Assembly (NCBI GenBank): GCA_036426205.1
Contig: CM071570.1
Coordinates: 143,150,563 to 143,214,562, forward strand
Origin: Ascaphus truei
Taxonomy: Eukaryota > Chordata > Amphibia > Anura > Ascaphidae
Direction of reading: 5' to 3'
DNA: 64,000 nt
The first letter of the stretch is position 1; the number at the start of each line of letters is the position of its first letter. Position numbers and translations under genes: made by a program. A model generated the notes under the pieces. It saw only the letters and a program-made list of their open reading frames with translations, did no database searches and was not told where the DNA came from. Of the stretch, positions 43,930-55,895 are shown piece by piece.

Positions 43930-45391
43930 GTGATAGAGAAGGCTAACCCTAAGGTCTGAGTGCTCTTGCTGCCGACAGACGCAGTCTGCGAAGCACTCAG
44001 GCGGTATACAGGCCCACACCTCTCCAATGAGCCGACGTCACGTGATGTCAGACGTACCCACTATGGTACCCACTATGGTACATTATGGTGTCCTGGCATG
44101 TGAGCAGCAAATGAGATCTGAATGGAAAACCCTCCTCTTCAGTTCGCATCCCTGCAGTGACCATGCAATCATCATCGCTAAACAGCCTTCACATGATGGA
44201 GACCCCATAGCAGACTGCTCTTTTGGCTCTTGTGGCTGGAGGAGCCACAGGATTAAAACATTAAAGTGTAAAAAATACACTTTCCTTTACATCACATTTA
44301 CAATAGTCTGGAACCAGGTTTTTCTTTTGTGTTGCATACCGATTCTCTAAATGCCGGTGGGTAGAATGATTTAAAAGTAGTGATACTGCACCTGATTTTC
44401 TTTCAGCTGTAAAAATAAGGAAAGGGAGAAGCTTTTGTAAAATAAATGGCATTTTCTTTTGAACAGAAAGTGGAGTTGTAAGTTTGGAAAAAAAAGCAGT
44501 AGTACTGGGTATGAATGAAAAAATTATAACGATAGTCTCGAATTCTCACTACACGTGGATCACTGACTTTTTACACTTTATGTGATTTTAATTTAATTAT
44601 TCAGTAAGGGATTCACTTATCCTCATGTTTATTTTTCTATTTGGTGTTCTAGTCTCAGTATTGTATTAGTATTCTTTTGCAGTTTACATTGTCAATGCAT
44701 TGTTATATTGTAAGTACATTAACTGTATACACGGTCAATGTTCTATAGAAAAAAAATGATCTTTAACTGAGACTTGAGCATTATAGACTAGTGTGACATT
44801 CCAAAGAGAGAAGATTGGAGTTTGGTGTTACAAATTCTTTACACTGTAAATTGATGCATGTAATGTCAGAACTATACAATAAAAATATGGATATGTAATG
44901 CACTAAGGTTATATGTTCTTATCATTTTTTAAGTAAATAGTTTGATATCACGGCATCACTATTAGACTAATCTCTTATTCCTATTGAATGCAGTGAGAAC
45001 TCTAGATTTGTATTTTACTAACAAGCATTCCTCATCAGGCAATTTTGCACTGATGTTATTGCCATTTAATTACTAGTCGCTTTTGAGTGGTAAAGTGTAA
45101 TATCATTTGAAAAATATCTCACTGTATTCATTAAACAGTTCCCACACGTTACACTGTGAAACTGTTATTAAGGAAGCGGTTCCTTTTTTGTGTGCAAATT
45201 TGGGATTTGTAAATTTAGTACATAAATGAGGAAGTAGGATTAGGCGTGCTCAAGTAGTTGTTGAAATGAGCGAGGGAGAGTGACGGTAGAAATAAAAATC
45301 TAGGATTCTTGCGCAATTAAAATTAAATTTGGCAAAATATTGTTACTATAGAAAACATTTGCATGCAGTTTTTATGACAAAAATGGTCACT
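43930..45391. other. gene-free stretch
   Basis: It begins GC-moderate (to about 44,250) and becomes AT-rich. A frame at 44027-44350 resembles no known family. Nothing else is supported. Confidence 0.4.
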
Positions 45392-45399
45392 TAAATATG

Positions 45400-46490
45400 T
45401 AGGGTTGACAGGTGTCCGGTTTTCACCCGGACAGGCTGGTAATTCCGTTGCCTGTCTGGAATAAAATCGGAGGTAATACCGGACACCTATGTGTCGAGTA
45501 TTACCATTTTTGCGGAGAGGGCAGCGCAAGCGCGAGGGCAGGTGCGGCAGGCAGTGCTAAGACTGGAGGCGGGGGCGGGCTGGAGCACTCGTGAGTTTGT
45601 GCAGCCTGTCCCTGATTGGCTCTCCGCTCCTCCAATCAGAGGACAGCGGGGGCAGAGCCCACACTCCGGCAGCCCAGAGAAGTCTGTCTCCTTTCTGGCA
45701 ATAAGGTAAGGACACAGATTGGGGGATGGGGGAGCCAGGGTGAGATGGTGAGAGGTATGGGTGGGGGGCAGGGTGAGAGGGATGGGTGGGAGCCAGGCTA
45801 GAGGTGGGAGGATGGGGGTGGCCAGGGTTAGGGAGGGGGCGGGCCAGGGGTGAGAGGAGAGGGGGAGTAGGGTGAGATGGTGAAGCGATGGCGGGAGCAG
45901 GGGAGAGGATGGGGGGGAGCCTGGGTGAGATGGTGACACGATGGGAGGGGGGCAGGGGGAGATGGTGAGAGGATGGGGGGACAGGTTGAGAAGATGATGA
46001 TGGGGGGAATAAGATGATAATGGGGGGTATGAGATTGTGATGGGGGGCAGCTGGGGAGATGAGATCATGATGATGGGGGATATTTTAAATGTATTGGGTG
46101 GGGGGGTGAGGGGATATTTTAAAAGTATTGTGGAGGTGGGGGTATATTTTATATGTATTGTGGAGGTGGGGGTATATTTGATATGTACTGTATTGTGGAG
46201 GTGGGGTATATTTTATATGTATTGTGGAGGTGGGAGTATATTTTAAATGTATTGGGCAGGTGGGGGTATATTTTAAATGTGTTTGGAGGAGGTGGTATTT
46301 TTTAAATGTATTTGGGGGGAGGTGGGGGTATTTTTAAATGTATTCAGGGGGGCGTGAGATATTTTTAAAATGTATTTGGGGCCGTGGGGGTATTTTTAAA
46401 ATGTATTTGGGGAGCGTGGGGGTATTTTTTATATGTGTTCAGGGGGGCATGGGTGTCCAGTATTTTTGGACAAGCCACCTGGCAACCCTA
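45400..46490. mobile_element. non-autonomous hAT element, 1.09 kb, 8-bp target duplication
   Basis: taaatatg flanks both ends (45392-45399 and 46491-46498). The left end reads tagggttgacaggtg and the right end, on the other strand, tagggttgccaggtg, a 15-bp inverted end of the hAT type with one mismatch. The interior is GC-rich near the left end and then consists of G-rich minisatellites: ggtgagatggtgagaggatggg (45,740-46,030) and ggtgggggtatattttatatgt (46,080-46,440). No transposase is present. Confidence 0.92.
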
Positions 46491-46498
46491 TAAATATG

Positions 46499-49400
46499 AC
46501 ATGATTTTGTACTCACAACTAAATATACTGTACAGTATAAACTTGCTCTCTCTTTTTCCAGGTGATTTTTGGGGGGATTTCCCCATTTATTAAATGTATT
46601 GTGCTATTGTTTGTAAAATCTTGCAAACATTATAAGATTTAAGAGCTAGAATATTTACCACGGGCTGTAGAAATTGTTCTACAGAAGTAGCATCTTCATT
46701 TGTAATTATGTTATCAGTCACACTAATTATGTTTTATCCTAAAAAAAATATACGAATATTATTAGGTGATTGGAATGTATAATCTTTTTTTCCTGGCAAA
46801 ACATCTTCAAATAAACAAATCCGACTTTACCATTCTCTCTAACATTGATAGTGCGCTACCCTGAACACTTTAATATTCTTTAAATCTTAAAGCCTATTAG
46901 GGGGCTTTAAGTCATAATTTAAATTTGCATATATGAGTATATATTTCTATTTTATTGATTATAGTGTCATCCATATGTGCAGCACTTTACAAAAATAGTA
47001 CATACGATTGGAACACATGATACAAAATGGGTACAAATCCATTAGATTAGTAAAGTAAACACAAAAAAACGTACTTATCTAAATAATACTGTATGTTGCT
47101 AGACTTACAGATATAGCAGAATAGTCTTGACTTGCTTAATATGCTCCACATGAAACCTGAAGCCTGCAACAAAGGATAATTATATTTGCCCAGAAAACTT
47201 TAGTTTGTGATCACCTAGCTGCATCATAGACCAGGGCACTTCAACCAGTTCTGTGAAAGGGGCCAGATTCCAAAACAATTAGGAGCAGAATGGCCACAAG
47301 CTTTTTACAATGTTATTTAACATACATTTAAAAGGTTGAAAAGTATAATATTTCAACATTTTGCATTCCGCATTTATAACATCTGCATGATATATATTTG
47401 CATTACTTTAACTTACTAGTGTGTTTATTGGGAAAATGGGTACTTTGCTTCCTGCTAATTTTAAACAAGTTGCGTGGGCAGCTGAGAGTTTAAGAGCCAC
47501 ATAATGGCCAGATGCGGCCCATGGACCACCAGTTGCAAAACACTGTCATAGACCCAAGGCACACTATTGGGTAGTTGCATTGATATAAGATGACCACATT
47601 GATAATTCCACTTATTCAAGAGGATACAACAAGCTAGTTGTAACAAAATTAGTAAGCACACAGAACTATGTGTCACGCTTGCAGCTGGAGAATTAAAGAT
47701 CCATATTCAATATGCTGCGGAGCGACTTTCCCATGTTAGAGATTTCAATTCTATACATTTTAAAACAGCAATACTGCATTCGCCCATTTTTCTTTTCTTT
47801 TTTTATTTGTATATATAAAGCATGTGGCAATGTATAATTCTACATTCTTACCTAAACTGGCAATCATTTGGTACTTCTGTTATTAATCTGTAAAAATCCA
47901 TATGGTGTTACTAACATAGTGGCCGCTTCAGTCAGTGTAACTCATCAGCTACAATTAGATAAAGGGGAAGGGCAGTGGGAACAGCTCTATTGCAAAAAAT
48001 ACAAAAATTAGTGTCAATTTAAACAACTAATGCATATATGTAAACTCCTAAAATATTAAGGCCAAGGCTGCCAGGAAAAATAGGTGACACAAATCAAATT
48101 TTTTTTATTAATCATCAGCTACAATGTATTCTTATATTACTAAAATAACATTATCTATTATTACAGTTTACAGCTCAAACTGCTGGGTATATTGGCAGCA
48201 AATTATCACAAACGGAAAAGTGTTGCAAAGATATTGCACTACTGGAGAGGCGGACTAAAACCTGCTATAGAAATCAAAGGATGCTTTAAAACTCATTAAA
48301 ACCCGCATTAAGAGGTAAATAATACATATTTTTAAATGCAGTAAGTCTTATCTAATACTACCAAACGTTAAAAAAAAAGAAGAAAAAAAGAAGATTTCAC
48401 ATGTTTTGCTGCTTTAATGGAGCTGAAACTATAACAACATACGTAATAGGGCCAAAGTCAGCCCGCATTGGAAATCTAAAGTAACCCTCCTGTTGTATAG
48501 TCACAATGTGGGAAATTATACTAAAATTGTGAGACTTTGATACATTGTACTAATATGCTGGGGTTTAATATGTTGTAATAATCAGAATGGATATAAAGGT
48601 TGGTTACTATGACAGCTTCATAGCTACAAGAAAATATAAATAAATACATATCTAAGATCCGCAGTCATTTATCACAAACATTGGGAAGTTGCCAAAGGAC
48701 ATTACAAACATTGTAAAAAAATAAATGCAACAAATTGCAAAAAAATAGTCTTGAGTGTAATTGGTTGTAAGAGTCTAACTATAGTATTGAAATCCACATT
48801 TATTCAGAAAATGGAAACATTTAAAAATAAAATAGTGTTACTGGGCTCATTCCCTGTGAGGGTTATATATGAGTAAACATCGTAATAAATGTAAGAATTA
48901 AATTATAAACAAAAAGTTATCAATGTAGTCAGTCCTTAATCTGTACATGTCACAATGCATATATAAGACTCTAATGGTATCAGGTACCCAGCGTTCATTT
49001 GGTCGACTGGCACTTCATGAAATTGGTTTCAGTTGCCATTAATGGTAAATCTTGTTTCATCCTTTTTCATTTTAATTGCTGCAATGGCTTTGGATATAAG
49101 TTGTTCCTGACAAAGGGGTGACAACTAATGATGAAAGACACTGGAGTGTTCTCATGTGTAGCTTGGACAAGAAGCAGAAAAGGGATTATTGCAGCTGAGC
49201 TGCCCACATGGAATTTGTCCTCAATTCTCCCACCCACCTTTACACAATCTATTATTCTCATTTGCTAGCCTTCTTCACTGTCCTCTAACTATCCTTCTCT
49301 GTAGTAGTTTAAGAACAGAGAAAGAAAAGTTTCAAAAATGTGATCCCATTAGTAATTAACTATGGAATTTTCAAGGACATAACATTGCTTTTGTAAGGTG

Positions 49401-51100
49401 TCAATACAAACACTTCTATCAATCTTCAAACTATAGTCCCTGGCTGAGTCATTTATTTCATTAAGACCTCCTGTATTAAAAGAAACAGAACAAATAATAG
49501 CAGTAACACAATTATTACGAAAATACACTTACATTAGTTTTTTCAGTCAAGTGATATTTTGTTTTTTTAAATTAACATTTTAATCATTTCAAATCGTTTT
49601 AATCAATTGGAAGCATGTTGCAATCAGTTCTATGCCATGAAAAAATGAGATACAAGAAAAAGGTGCTAATTGGCATTGGGCATATTAAAAATGTTTCTAA
49701 ATCCACGATAACCCCTTAGGTGCCTGAAAAGGTTTGCATAGCACTGATGGTGTTAATAGAAAGCATGTTTGTTAATGAGTTGCACGTATTGAACGTAGAG
49801 AGCCTGGATGCACAGAGCATTCTGTTTTACCATGTCTTTCTTTGTTACGTATTAGAAACAGTTGTTAATTGGTTTGCCGAACGCCTACTGCAGCAGCAGC
49901 AGCAGCCCTGATAAAAGACCTAGGTGCTCCATCTCTTTGTTCATCTACTGTTCTAAAAAAATCTTTGCAAACTTCAAAGGCCCTTCCAGTATGTATTTGC
50001 AGAATTCCAAGACTTTTGTATTTCCAGTTCTCTGCTGATAGGAGCTCATTGTGCATTGATCACCACTGGTAGACTTATGCCTTGGTGCCAAGGGATGTAC
50101 TGCTTGTTCTTGGCTCCCACTGTCATTACCATTTCATTCCTGTTTCAAGCAACTTAGAGGCAATGTCTGAAAGGCTGTTCTCCTTAATGCAATGAATTAT
50201 GTTGTGCAAAACTGCACTACCATTTTAGTAACCTTAAAGAAAAGTAACTCCGACTTTGCATTTTGTAAGAATTTCAAGGTAAAGACATATTTCATTTTGT
50301 CCTTTCCTGGCATAGCTGATACAATTATTGTGAAGGAAAATTGCATTATAAAAAGAGGTGTATTTAAAGGAAAAGCACTTTACAGAAGAAGCTTAGCATG
50401 TGAATATGTGTTCTTCACATAAAACCTTGTCCAGCAAATAAAAAACCAGAGTATAGCTGCCTGCCTTTAAAATAATACATTTTTGGATTTATACTGATGC
50501 AAAGTTCACTGTACTGTACATACTATAGGATGTAGGAAAAATGCATCCATGTCCCAAAAACCATGCAATCTAATTTTGGTGCTGACTTGCCCAATGTCAG
50601 AGGGAACTACTGCCCAGTTATTTCAACCATACTGTGTCACTTTGAAGACCCTACTATTACTAAGACCTGTGCTCTTCCAACTTGAACATTTCTTTTTGTA
50701 CTACTAAATGTTAATGATACGGCACATTGACTATGCATTTTGTCTTATAAATATACACCATTGGCCTTTTTTTGTTTGTTATTATTATCTAAGGCACATA
50801 AATATCCTTTGATATGTATAGGACTCAAATTAATAAACACAAAGCTGCCCTTATGTTATTAAAAATAATGTACAATAAGTAATGCAGGACTTGCAATATT
50901 ATTGTTAAAACCAAAATGTTTCTCTAATTAGCTTTTTTGTTAATGTGTTAATAACAGAAAACATGCATTTGTTGGAAACATAATAACATTGACTGCTTTC
51001 TATTCATTTATTAATAGCTTGCTTACCTTAATTTATGATTAAATAGGTGCATTTAATTTTTCCTTCAATTATTTGATAGATAGGAGATATGTATATGGTA
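46499..51100. other. gene-free AT-rich stretch
   Basis: No gene or named repeat is supported across 4.6 kb. A CAG run (cagcagcagcagcag) at about 49891-49906 is the only notable tandem repeat. Small frames lack any family pattern. It may be intergenic or intronic unique sequence. Confidence 0.45.
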
Positions 51101-51103
51101 TTA

Positions 51104-51200
51104 TAGGATATATATATATATATTAATATAGATATAATAGTATAATAGTATATATATATAAATATATTATATATATATATATATATTATATATATATATA
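51104..51200. repeat. (TA)n microsatellite
   Basis: TA repeats with short interruptions border the foldback on its left. A shorter TA run follows on the right at about 51536-51552. Confidence 0.85.
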
Positions 51201-51478
51201 ATCAAAGGCTCCATACCAGGAAGACCAGAGAGTCCAGGAATCCAGAGTAAGCACAGCAAGGAAGAGACAGCACATTGTTAGCAAAAATAATTGTATTAGA
51301 ATAGCAGGCACTACACCAACGTTTCGGTCTTAAGAACAGGACCGAAATTGTGTATGTGCCTGCTATTCTAATACAATTCTTTTTGCTAACAAGTGTGCTG
51401 TCTCTTCCTTGCTGTGCTTACTCTGGATTCCCTGGACTCTCTTGTCTGCCTGGTAAGGAGCCTTTGATTATATTTATT
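51201..51478. repeat. foldback of a PLE-tail type
   Basis: atcaaaggctcc at 51201 mirrors ggagcctttgat ending at 51478. The arms are about 130 bp with scattered mismatches. The centre reads caacgtttcggtcttaag then caggaccgaaattgtg, so the CGAAAC-type motif of PLE tails sits at the fold on both strands. This looks like two head-to-head copies of a short PLE tail. Confidence 0.75.
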
Positions 51479-52261
51479 CATATGGGACTAGCACCTGTCC
51501 TTATCTGTATTTGTGTGCCATCTGCTCTGTTACACTATATATATATATATATGCGCAAAATGTAGAAGAAAAGGTAGATAGCTTTGAGGAAAATAGAAAA
51601 ATAAATGTGAAACTTGCATTAATTAGTGCAGATACCATTAACAAATATTAATGTTCATTCCATTACAAACTATCAATAGACGAGCTCCCAAAAACGGTAG
51701 GGGAAAAAGTTATAAATAATTAAATCCAAAAATATTACCTAAGTGCCCCTAAATAACAAGTCAAACTGAAAGAAAGTCCACAGCACTCAAAGATAAGTAA
51801 CAACAAATATATTCACATAGTAATGTCAGGACATAAAGCAGGCAAATCTAACAGCAAAAGATTAAGGCCTCCATGGCCCTTTCTCCAGCTTGTATATCCT
51901 GACATTATTATGTAAATGCTAATGCAATTTAGAAAATCACAATTTAATCAATGGCACCCAATAGTTTAATTACTGACTATATTATATAAAAATGGAGAGT
52001 GTTGTATAATATGTTTACCAGTCATGGAACATATTAAACAATCAATACCGTTTGCAATGAAGGGAAAGTATGAGATAGTAGAGAATATGAAGGCCATTTC
52101 TACAGACAAATGACAATGATAATAAGCTGTCACTTAGTACTATGAAAAAATGTGAAGGGATAATTACTTGATTTCTAGGTGTGGTTGTGATGTTTAAAGG
52201 GCGGCATGAGCAAGTAGGGAGGGAGGCAGAGGAAAACGGAAAATATTGATGGCGAAGGAGA

Positions 52262-52375
52262 GATATAGAGATATATAGAGTATAGGAGAGATAGAGATAG
52301 AGATAGAAGATTAGATAGAGTAATATATATTATATATATATATAATATATATATAATATAGTATATAATAAATAT
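52262..52375. repeat. GATA/GAGATA and TA simple repeats
   Basis: Purine-rich gagatagagata units run into TA repeats at about 52322-52375. Confidence 0.85.
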
Positions 52376-52467
52376 ATAACAAGTCTTTAATAAGGATAGC
52401 ATCTTCACCCACAGATGCTTTGTTTCAAGAAAGTGGTTTTTGCTTAGTCCATTGTAACATCGCCCAA

Positions 52468-52498
52468 AGAAGAGATCATTGTATCTCGAAAGCTCGCA
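52468..52498 (+). ncRNA. degenerate hammerhead-like motif
   Basis: gagat cattgt atctc forms a clean stem-loop followed directly by CGAAAGC, the spacing of stem II and the GAAA box. The first box before it (gcccaaagaa) is not canonical. It probably marks another PLE-tail remnant. Confidence 0.35.
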
Positions 52499-52571
52499 CA
52501 TTAGTTAAGTTATGGTGGGTATAAAAAGTGACAAAACCCTCCCCCGTAAAGCATATAGCAAATGGAAATAT

Positions 52572-52695
52572 TACTGTGTGCTCATTTGCATGTCTTAGAC
52601 AGGTCTGCAACCCTGCCTTTCACCATTATCGCCAGTATACAGTGCTTCACTGCAGCATGGGATTCTGGGAAATGACATGCAAATGAGCACACAGT
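52572..52695. repeat. short foldback with octamer-like ends
   Basis: actgtgtgctcatttgcatg at 52572 is mirrored at 52674-52695 with 22-bp arms. The interior has 'cagtatacagtgcttcactgcagcatgggattctggg'. I remember similar sequences as a common amphibian MITE. Each arm holds ATTTGCAT, the octamer motif. Confidence 0.7.
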
Positions 52696-53314
52696 GCCAC
52701 CTTTAATTTCAAATCCATTTTGACATGGATTATGGATTATATGGATAAACTTATGCTTACTGTATCGTACAGCTTTTCAGCACAGCTTGAGTTAAGATGC
52801 ATAGCCAGTAAACCAACCCACAGACAGCTTTTTTTTTCTTTTTCTTTTGTTCCCTTCCCTGTGAACTCAACCCGCTTCAGCGGCTTGGGTGCTCTTGCTT
52901 GAGACGGTCCTCCCAAAGTTGAACAAGTCGACGTCGAACAAGTCCTGGTACTGTTACCAAGGATCTTCCAAGGGTTTCTTGGTGCCATCCTCCATCAGGG
53001 TTCTGGACCTCCTCTTCTTTTCTTCAGCCAGAAGGCCCCCAAGAAAGTCCAAGACTTTGGTTTTTGGCAGGAGCCTACTAACCCAGGTCATTTTTCTCTG
53101 AAGAGAGACGGTAACTAGCCTATACTGTGATAGGGCATAACCTTGCCCACAGTGAGCTTCCCACTGTCGGTACTGTACTAAGAACCCTCCCCCTCTGTGA
53201 CTTCTCCAGCCAGGGTGCATGGGTCCAAGAAATCTTGGGCTCATCCCACATCTCGACCAGGCCAGATGACCAAATGTGTGCCACTGTCCATCCTACTCCT
53301 GCCACAGGTAGGAT

Positions 53315-53355
53315 AGACACTACACTTGATCTTAGCCAAAAACACAGAGAAGCAT
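53315..53355 (-). ncRNA. U2 snRNA-like 5-prime fragment (pseudogene)
   Basis: The minus strand from 53355 matches about the first 40 nt of vertebrate U2 snRNA: gcttctc, then ttttggctaagatcaagt and gtagt, with differences in the 12 nt between. The branch-site-pairing region and everything after nt 41 are absent. No U2-type promoter was recognised. It lies 11 bp from a PLE tail motif, so a reverse-transcription chimera is possible. Confidence 0.7.
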
Positions 53356-53365
53356 CTTGCCCATA

Positions 53366-54210
53366 AGGAAGTAAGCTGTCGCTTACGAAACGCGTAGGGT
53401 GTTGTGAGTGTTCAAACATCCTGCATTTAGTGAGAGCCTAGTGTTTTTTGGACATCATTTTTGTCTATTGCCCTATGGTCTCTGGGACTGTCTGCCCCCT
53501 GGGTGGCTACTGAATCGGAGAGCGTTGTGCTGATCCAGAGAGAGGCTGTGTCACTGTGGAAGAGCAGTGAGGGATGGAGACGGTGCACGTGACGTCATTG
53601 CGCAAGCACAGCAAAGGAGAACCAGGAAGAGCTGTCTCCTGTTAAACGCTTTGTAACACAGGTACACATGGATGCCGCTGGGACATGGAGCGAGGGCTCT
53701 AATGCACATATCGAGTGTGCTTGTTTGCATGTCTGTCCATGGGAGCCCTGCAGAGGAAACCGGACTAGAGGGATCAAGAACAGGAGGAATCTAAGTCGGG
53801 AGACACTGTAGACGTTCCATAACCAAGGTTTTCTATCACTGATGGGCTTTAAAGGATGAATTCTATCGCGAGTAGCACTCCAGGGGTCTGTTTTATATGT
53901 TTTATTAAATGTTAAGTTTTTGGTGGATCTGTACTATGTTTTCTTTTTTTGTTTCTATACATCATTGCTGAGAATATTACCCAGTTCCTTTATCAACTTA
54001 TCTTCAACTTGTGACTGCGTTAGTTTATCAGTGTAGTGTAAGTGTCCTATTTGATCTTCATCAAGTGTTTGCACTGTGTGCACCACACAGAGGGTGATAC
54101 TATCCACCATTCACATCTTGGGTGGTTTTCTCTGATAACGTATACCCTTATCTTTCTCTTTTGTTTGGTGTCTTTTTAAGAATTGTGGTCTGATACTAAG
54201 TATCTGTCTT
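53366..54210 (+). repeat. PLE-tail repeat (plus strand)
   Basis: It starts with a perfect gtaagc tgtc gcttac hairpin followed by GAAACGCGTAGGG (to about 53,399). Then come a GC-richer part with TGACGTCA (53590-53597) and a T-rich tail with 'gcactccaggggtctgtttta'. The plan is the same as at 57.4-57.8 kb in reverse. The right end is approximate. Confidence 0.6.
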
Positions 54211-55627
54211 CTATTTATTTTATATACTATTGGTGGGGTATTTACCCAAAAGCATTATTGATTCAGTCTATTACTATACACTGTTTTTCTTTCTCTTGTT
54301 TTTTTATATAACACACCGAGCAAGGATTGAGGAAGGACAGCACAGAGGAGAACATTTTTTTCTTTTCTATAAAAAATGTGTTCTCACCTTTGCTGCTAGA
54401 TTAATATGCATTACAATGCAGATTGATACAATGTCAGCCACTTTCTCTTTGAACGGTTAAATCCGTACTGATTAACAGATGAATCAATATTTTTATCATA
54501 ATAAAAAAACATTCAATAAAGGCCTTTTTGTTTTGTGCATGAGAATAGGTCTTTGCTCTGCTCAGTTTTAAAAATAAAAGTGTTTGGGTTTGAGTCGATA
54601 CTGGGAAAAAAAATTCTTTGAGCTCTGTTTTTCCTGTTGTGTTTTAGCAAGAGACAGGTCAGTAAGAAATACCGAAGACAAAAATCAAAATGGATTTTAC
54701 TCTATTCCTTCAGTAAACAGAAAGGCACAAAAGTTCATTGTTCTAACAGATAACTGCAAAGATGAATAGAACTAGCTTTCACTGAGGTGATTGTTGGGCT
54801 AAGACACCATTGGATCACAGTCTAGGCATGAATTCCTTTATGGTTCATCAAGGCCTGTTGGTACCACAGAAAGTGTCATGATCCTTTTTTTTCACCAGGG
54901 CCAGATGGTATCCTTTTTGAGGCCTTACTAATGCCCAGTTTTCCACATGTAAAACTCCTGGGAAAATGACCTAACTCGCAGCTGCTTAGTGAGGCTTGAG
55001 CAAATCTTTAAAAAGACTTCTGTCAAGAAAAAAAAGATTGTACCACTCTTTAAAATGGAGGGGTGGCTGCTATTTCTAATATAGCTGTAACAAACTCCTT
55101 TGAACTTCATACCTTACATGATTGAATTGAATTTCTCATGTCTAAAGAATATGATGCATGTGCAAATGGATACACATGTACTGTGAAATAAGCAGATAGC
55201 AAACTTTGATTTTATCCAAAAGTAAAAAAGAAAAGAAAAATGTTCCTTCCTGAAGAGCAGATGGTGTGAATAATAAAACTAAATGTGGCATAGAAGGGTC
55301 AGCAAAGGACAAAAAGTAAAAGATTCCCTGGATAGCTGCAAGGAGCTGGGGGACAGGAGGGGGGTCACTACTTGTTTTAAGATTAGAATGAGAAAGTAGA
55401 AGGTATTGATGCACAGGGGGAGCACTTACAAATGAACAGAACGATGAGGTGATATTTAGAAAAGCTAGCTGCCTTTGTTGTGAATGTAACAAGTGCTACT
55501 AAGTGTAACAACTTTATTACCCGGTTTTAAGGAGTTTCAGCATAACTATAGAAATGGTACTGTATATGAAAAAAATTCAGATACCTGCTTTTTGGTAATA
55601 TTTAAACAATAAAGCATATTATTATGC

Positions 55628-55895
55628 TGAAGGAGCGGCTCAATAAGTGAAGGCACTGACTCTGAGAACAATTATACTGAGCCTGGTTCCAATACCAGTA
55701 TCAGCTTCTTGTGACCATGGGCAAGTCACTTTATCTCCATGTGCCTTAATCACCAAAAACACTGATTGTACACTCATCTGGGGAGGGATTGTGTCTGTAA
55801 CAATTTAATGTGCACCCTACAGCGCGCTGTACTGTAATTTAAAGCACGTTGAGTCCCATTGGGAGATAAGCACTATATGAAAATAACTTATTAAT
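55628..55895 (+). mobile_element. CORE-type SINE
   Basis: A tRNA-like head with a B-box-like ggttccaatacc (55685-55696) is followed by the CORE segment (gaccatgggcaagtcacttt, tctcc, tgtgcct) known from MIR and related SINEs. A LINE-like tail follows (aaagcacgttgagtcccatt, taagcactatatgaaaataa). Order and motifs are clear. An A box is weak. Confidence 0.75.

Noticed and set aside
49720..49911. 63-codon frame ending in a glutamine run
   Set aside because: The Gln run is a short CAG repeat. The rest shows no family resemblance or splice context.
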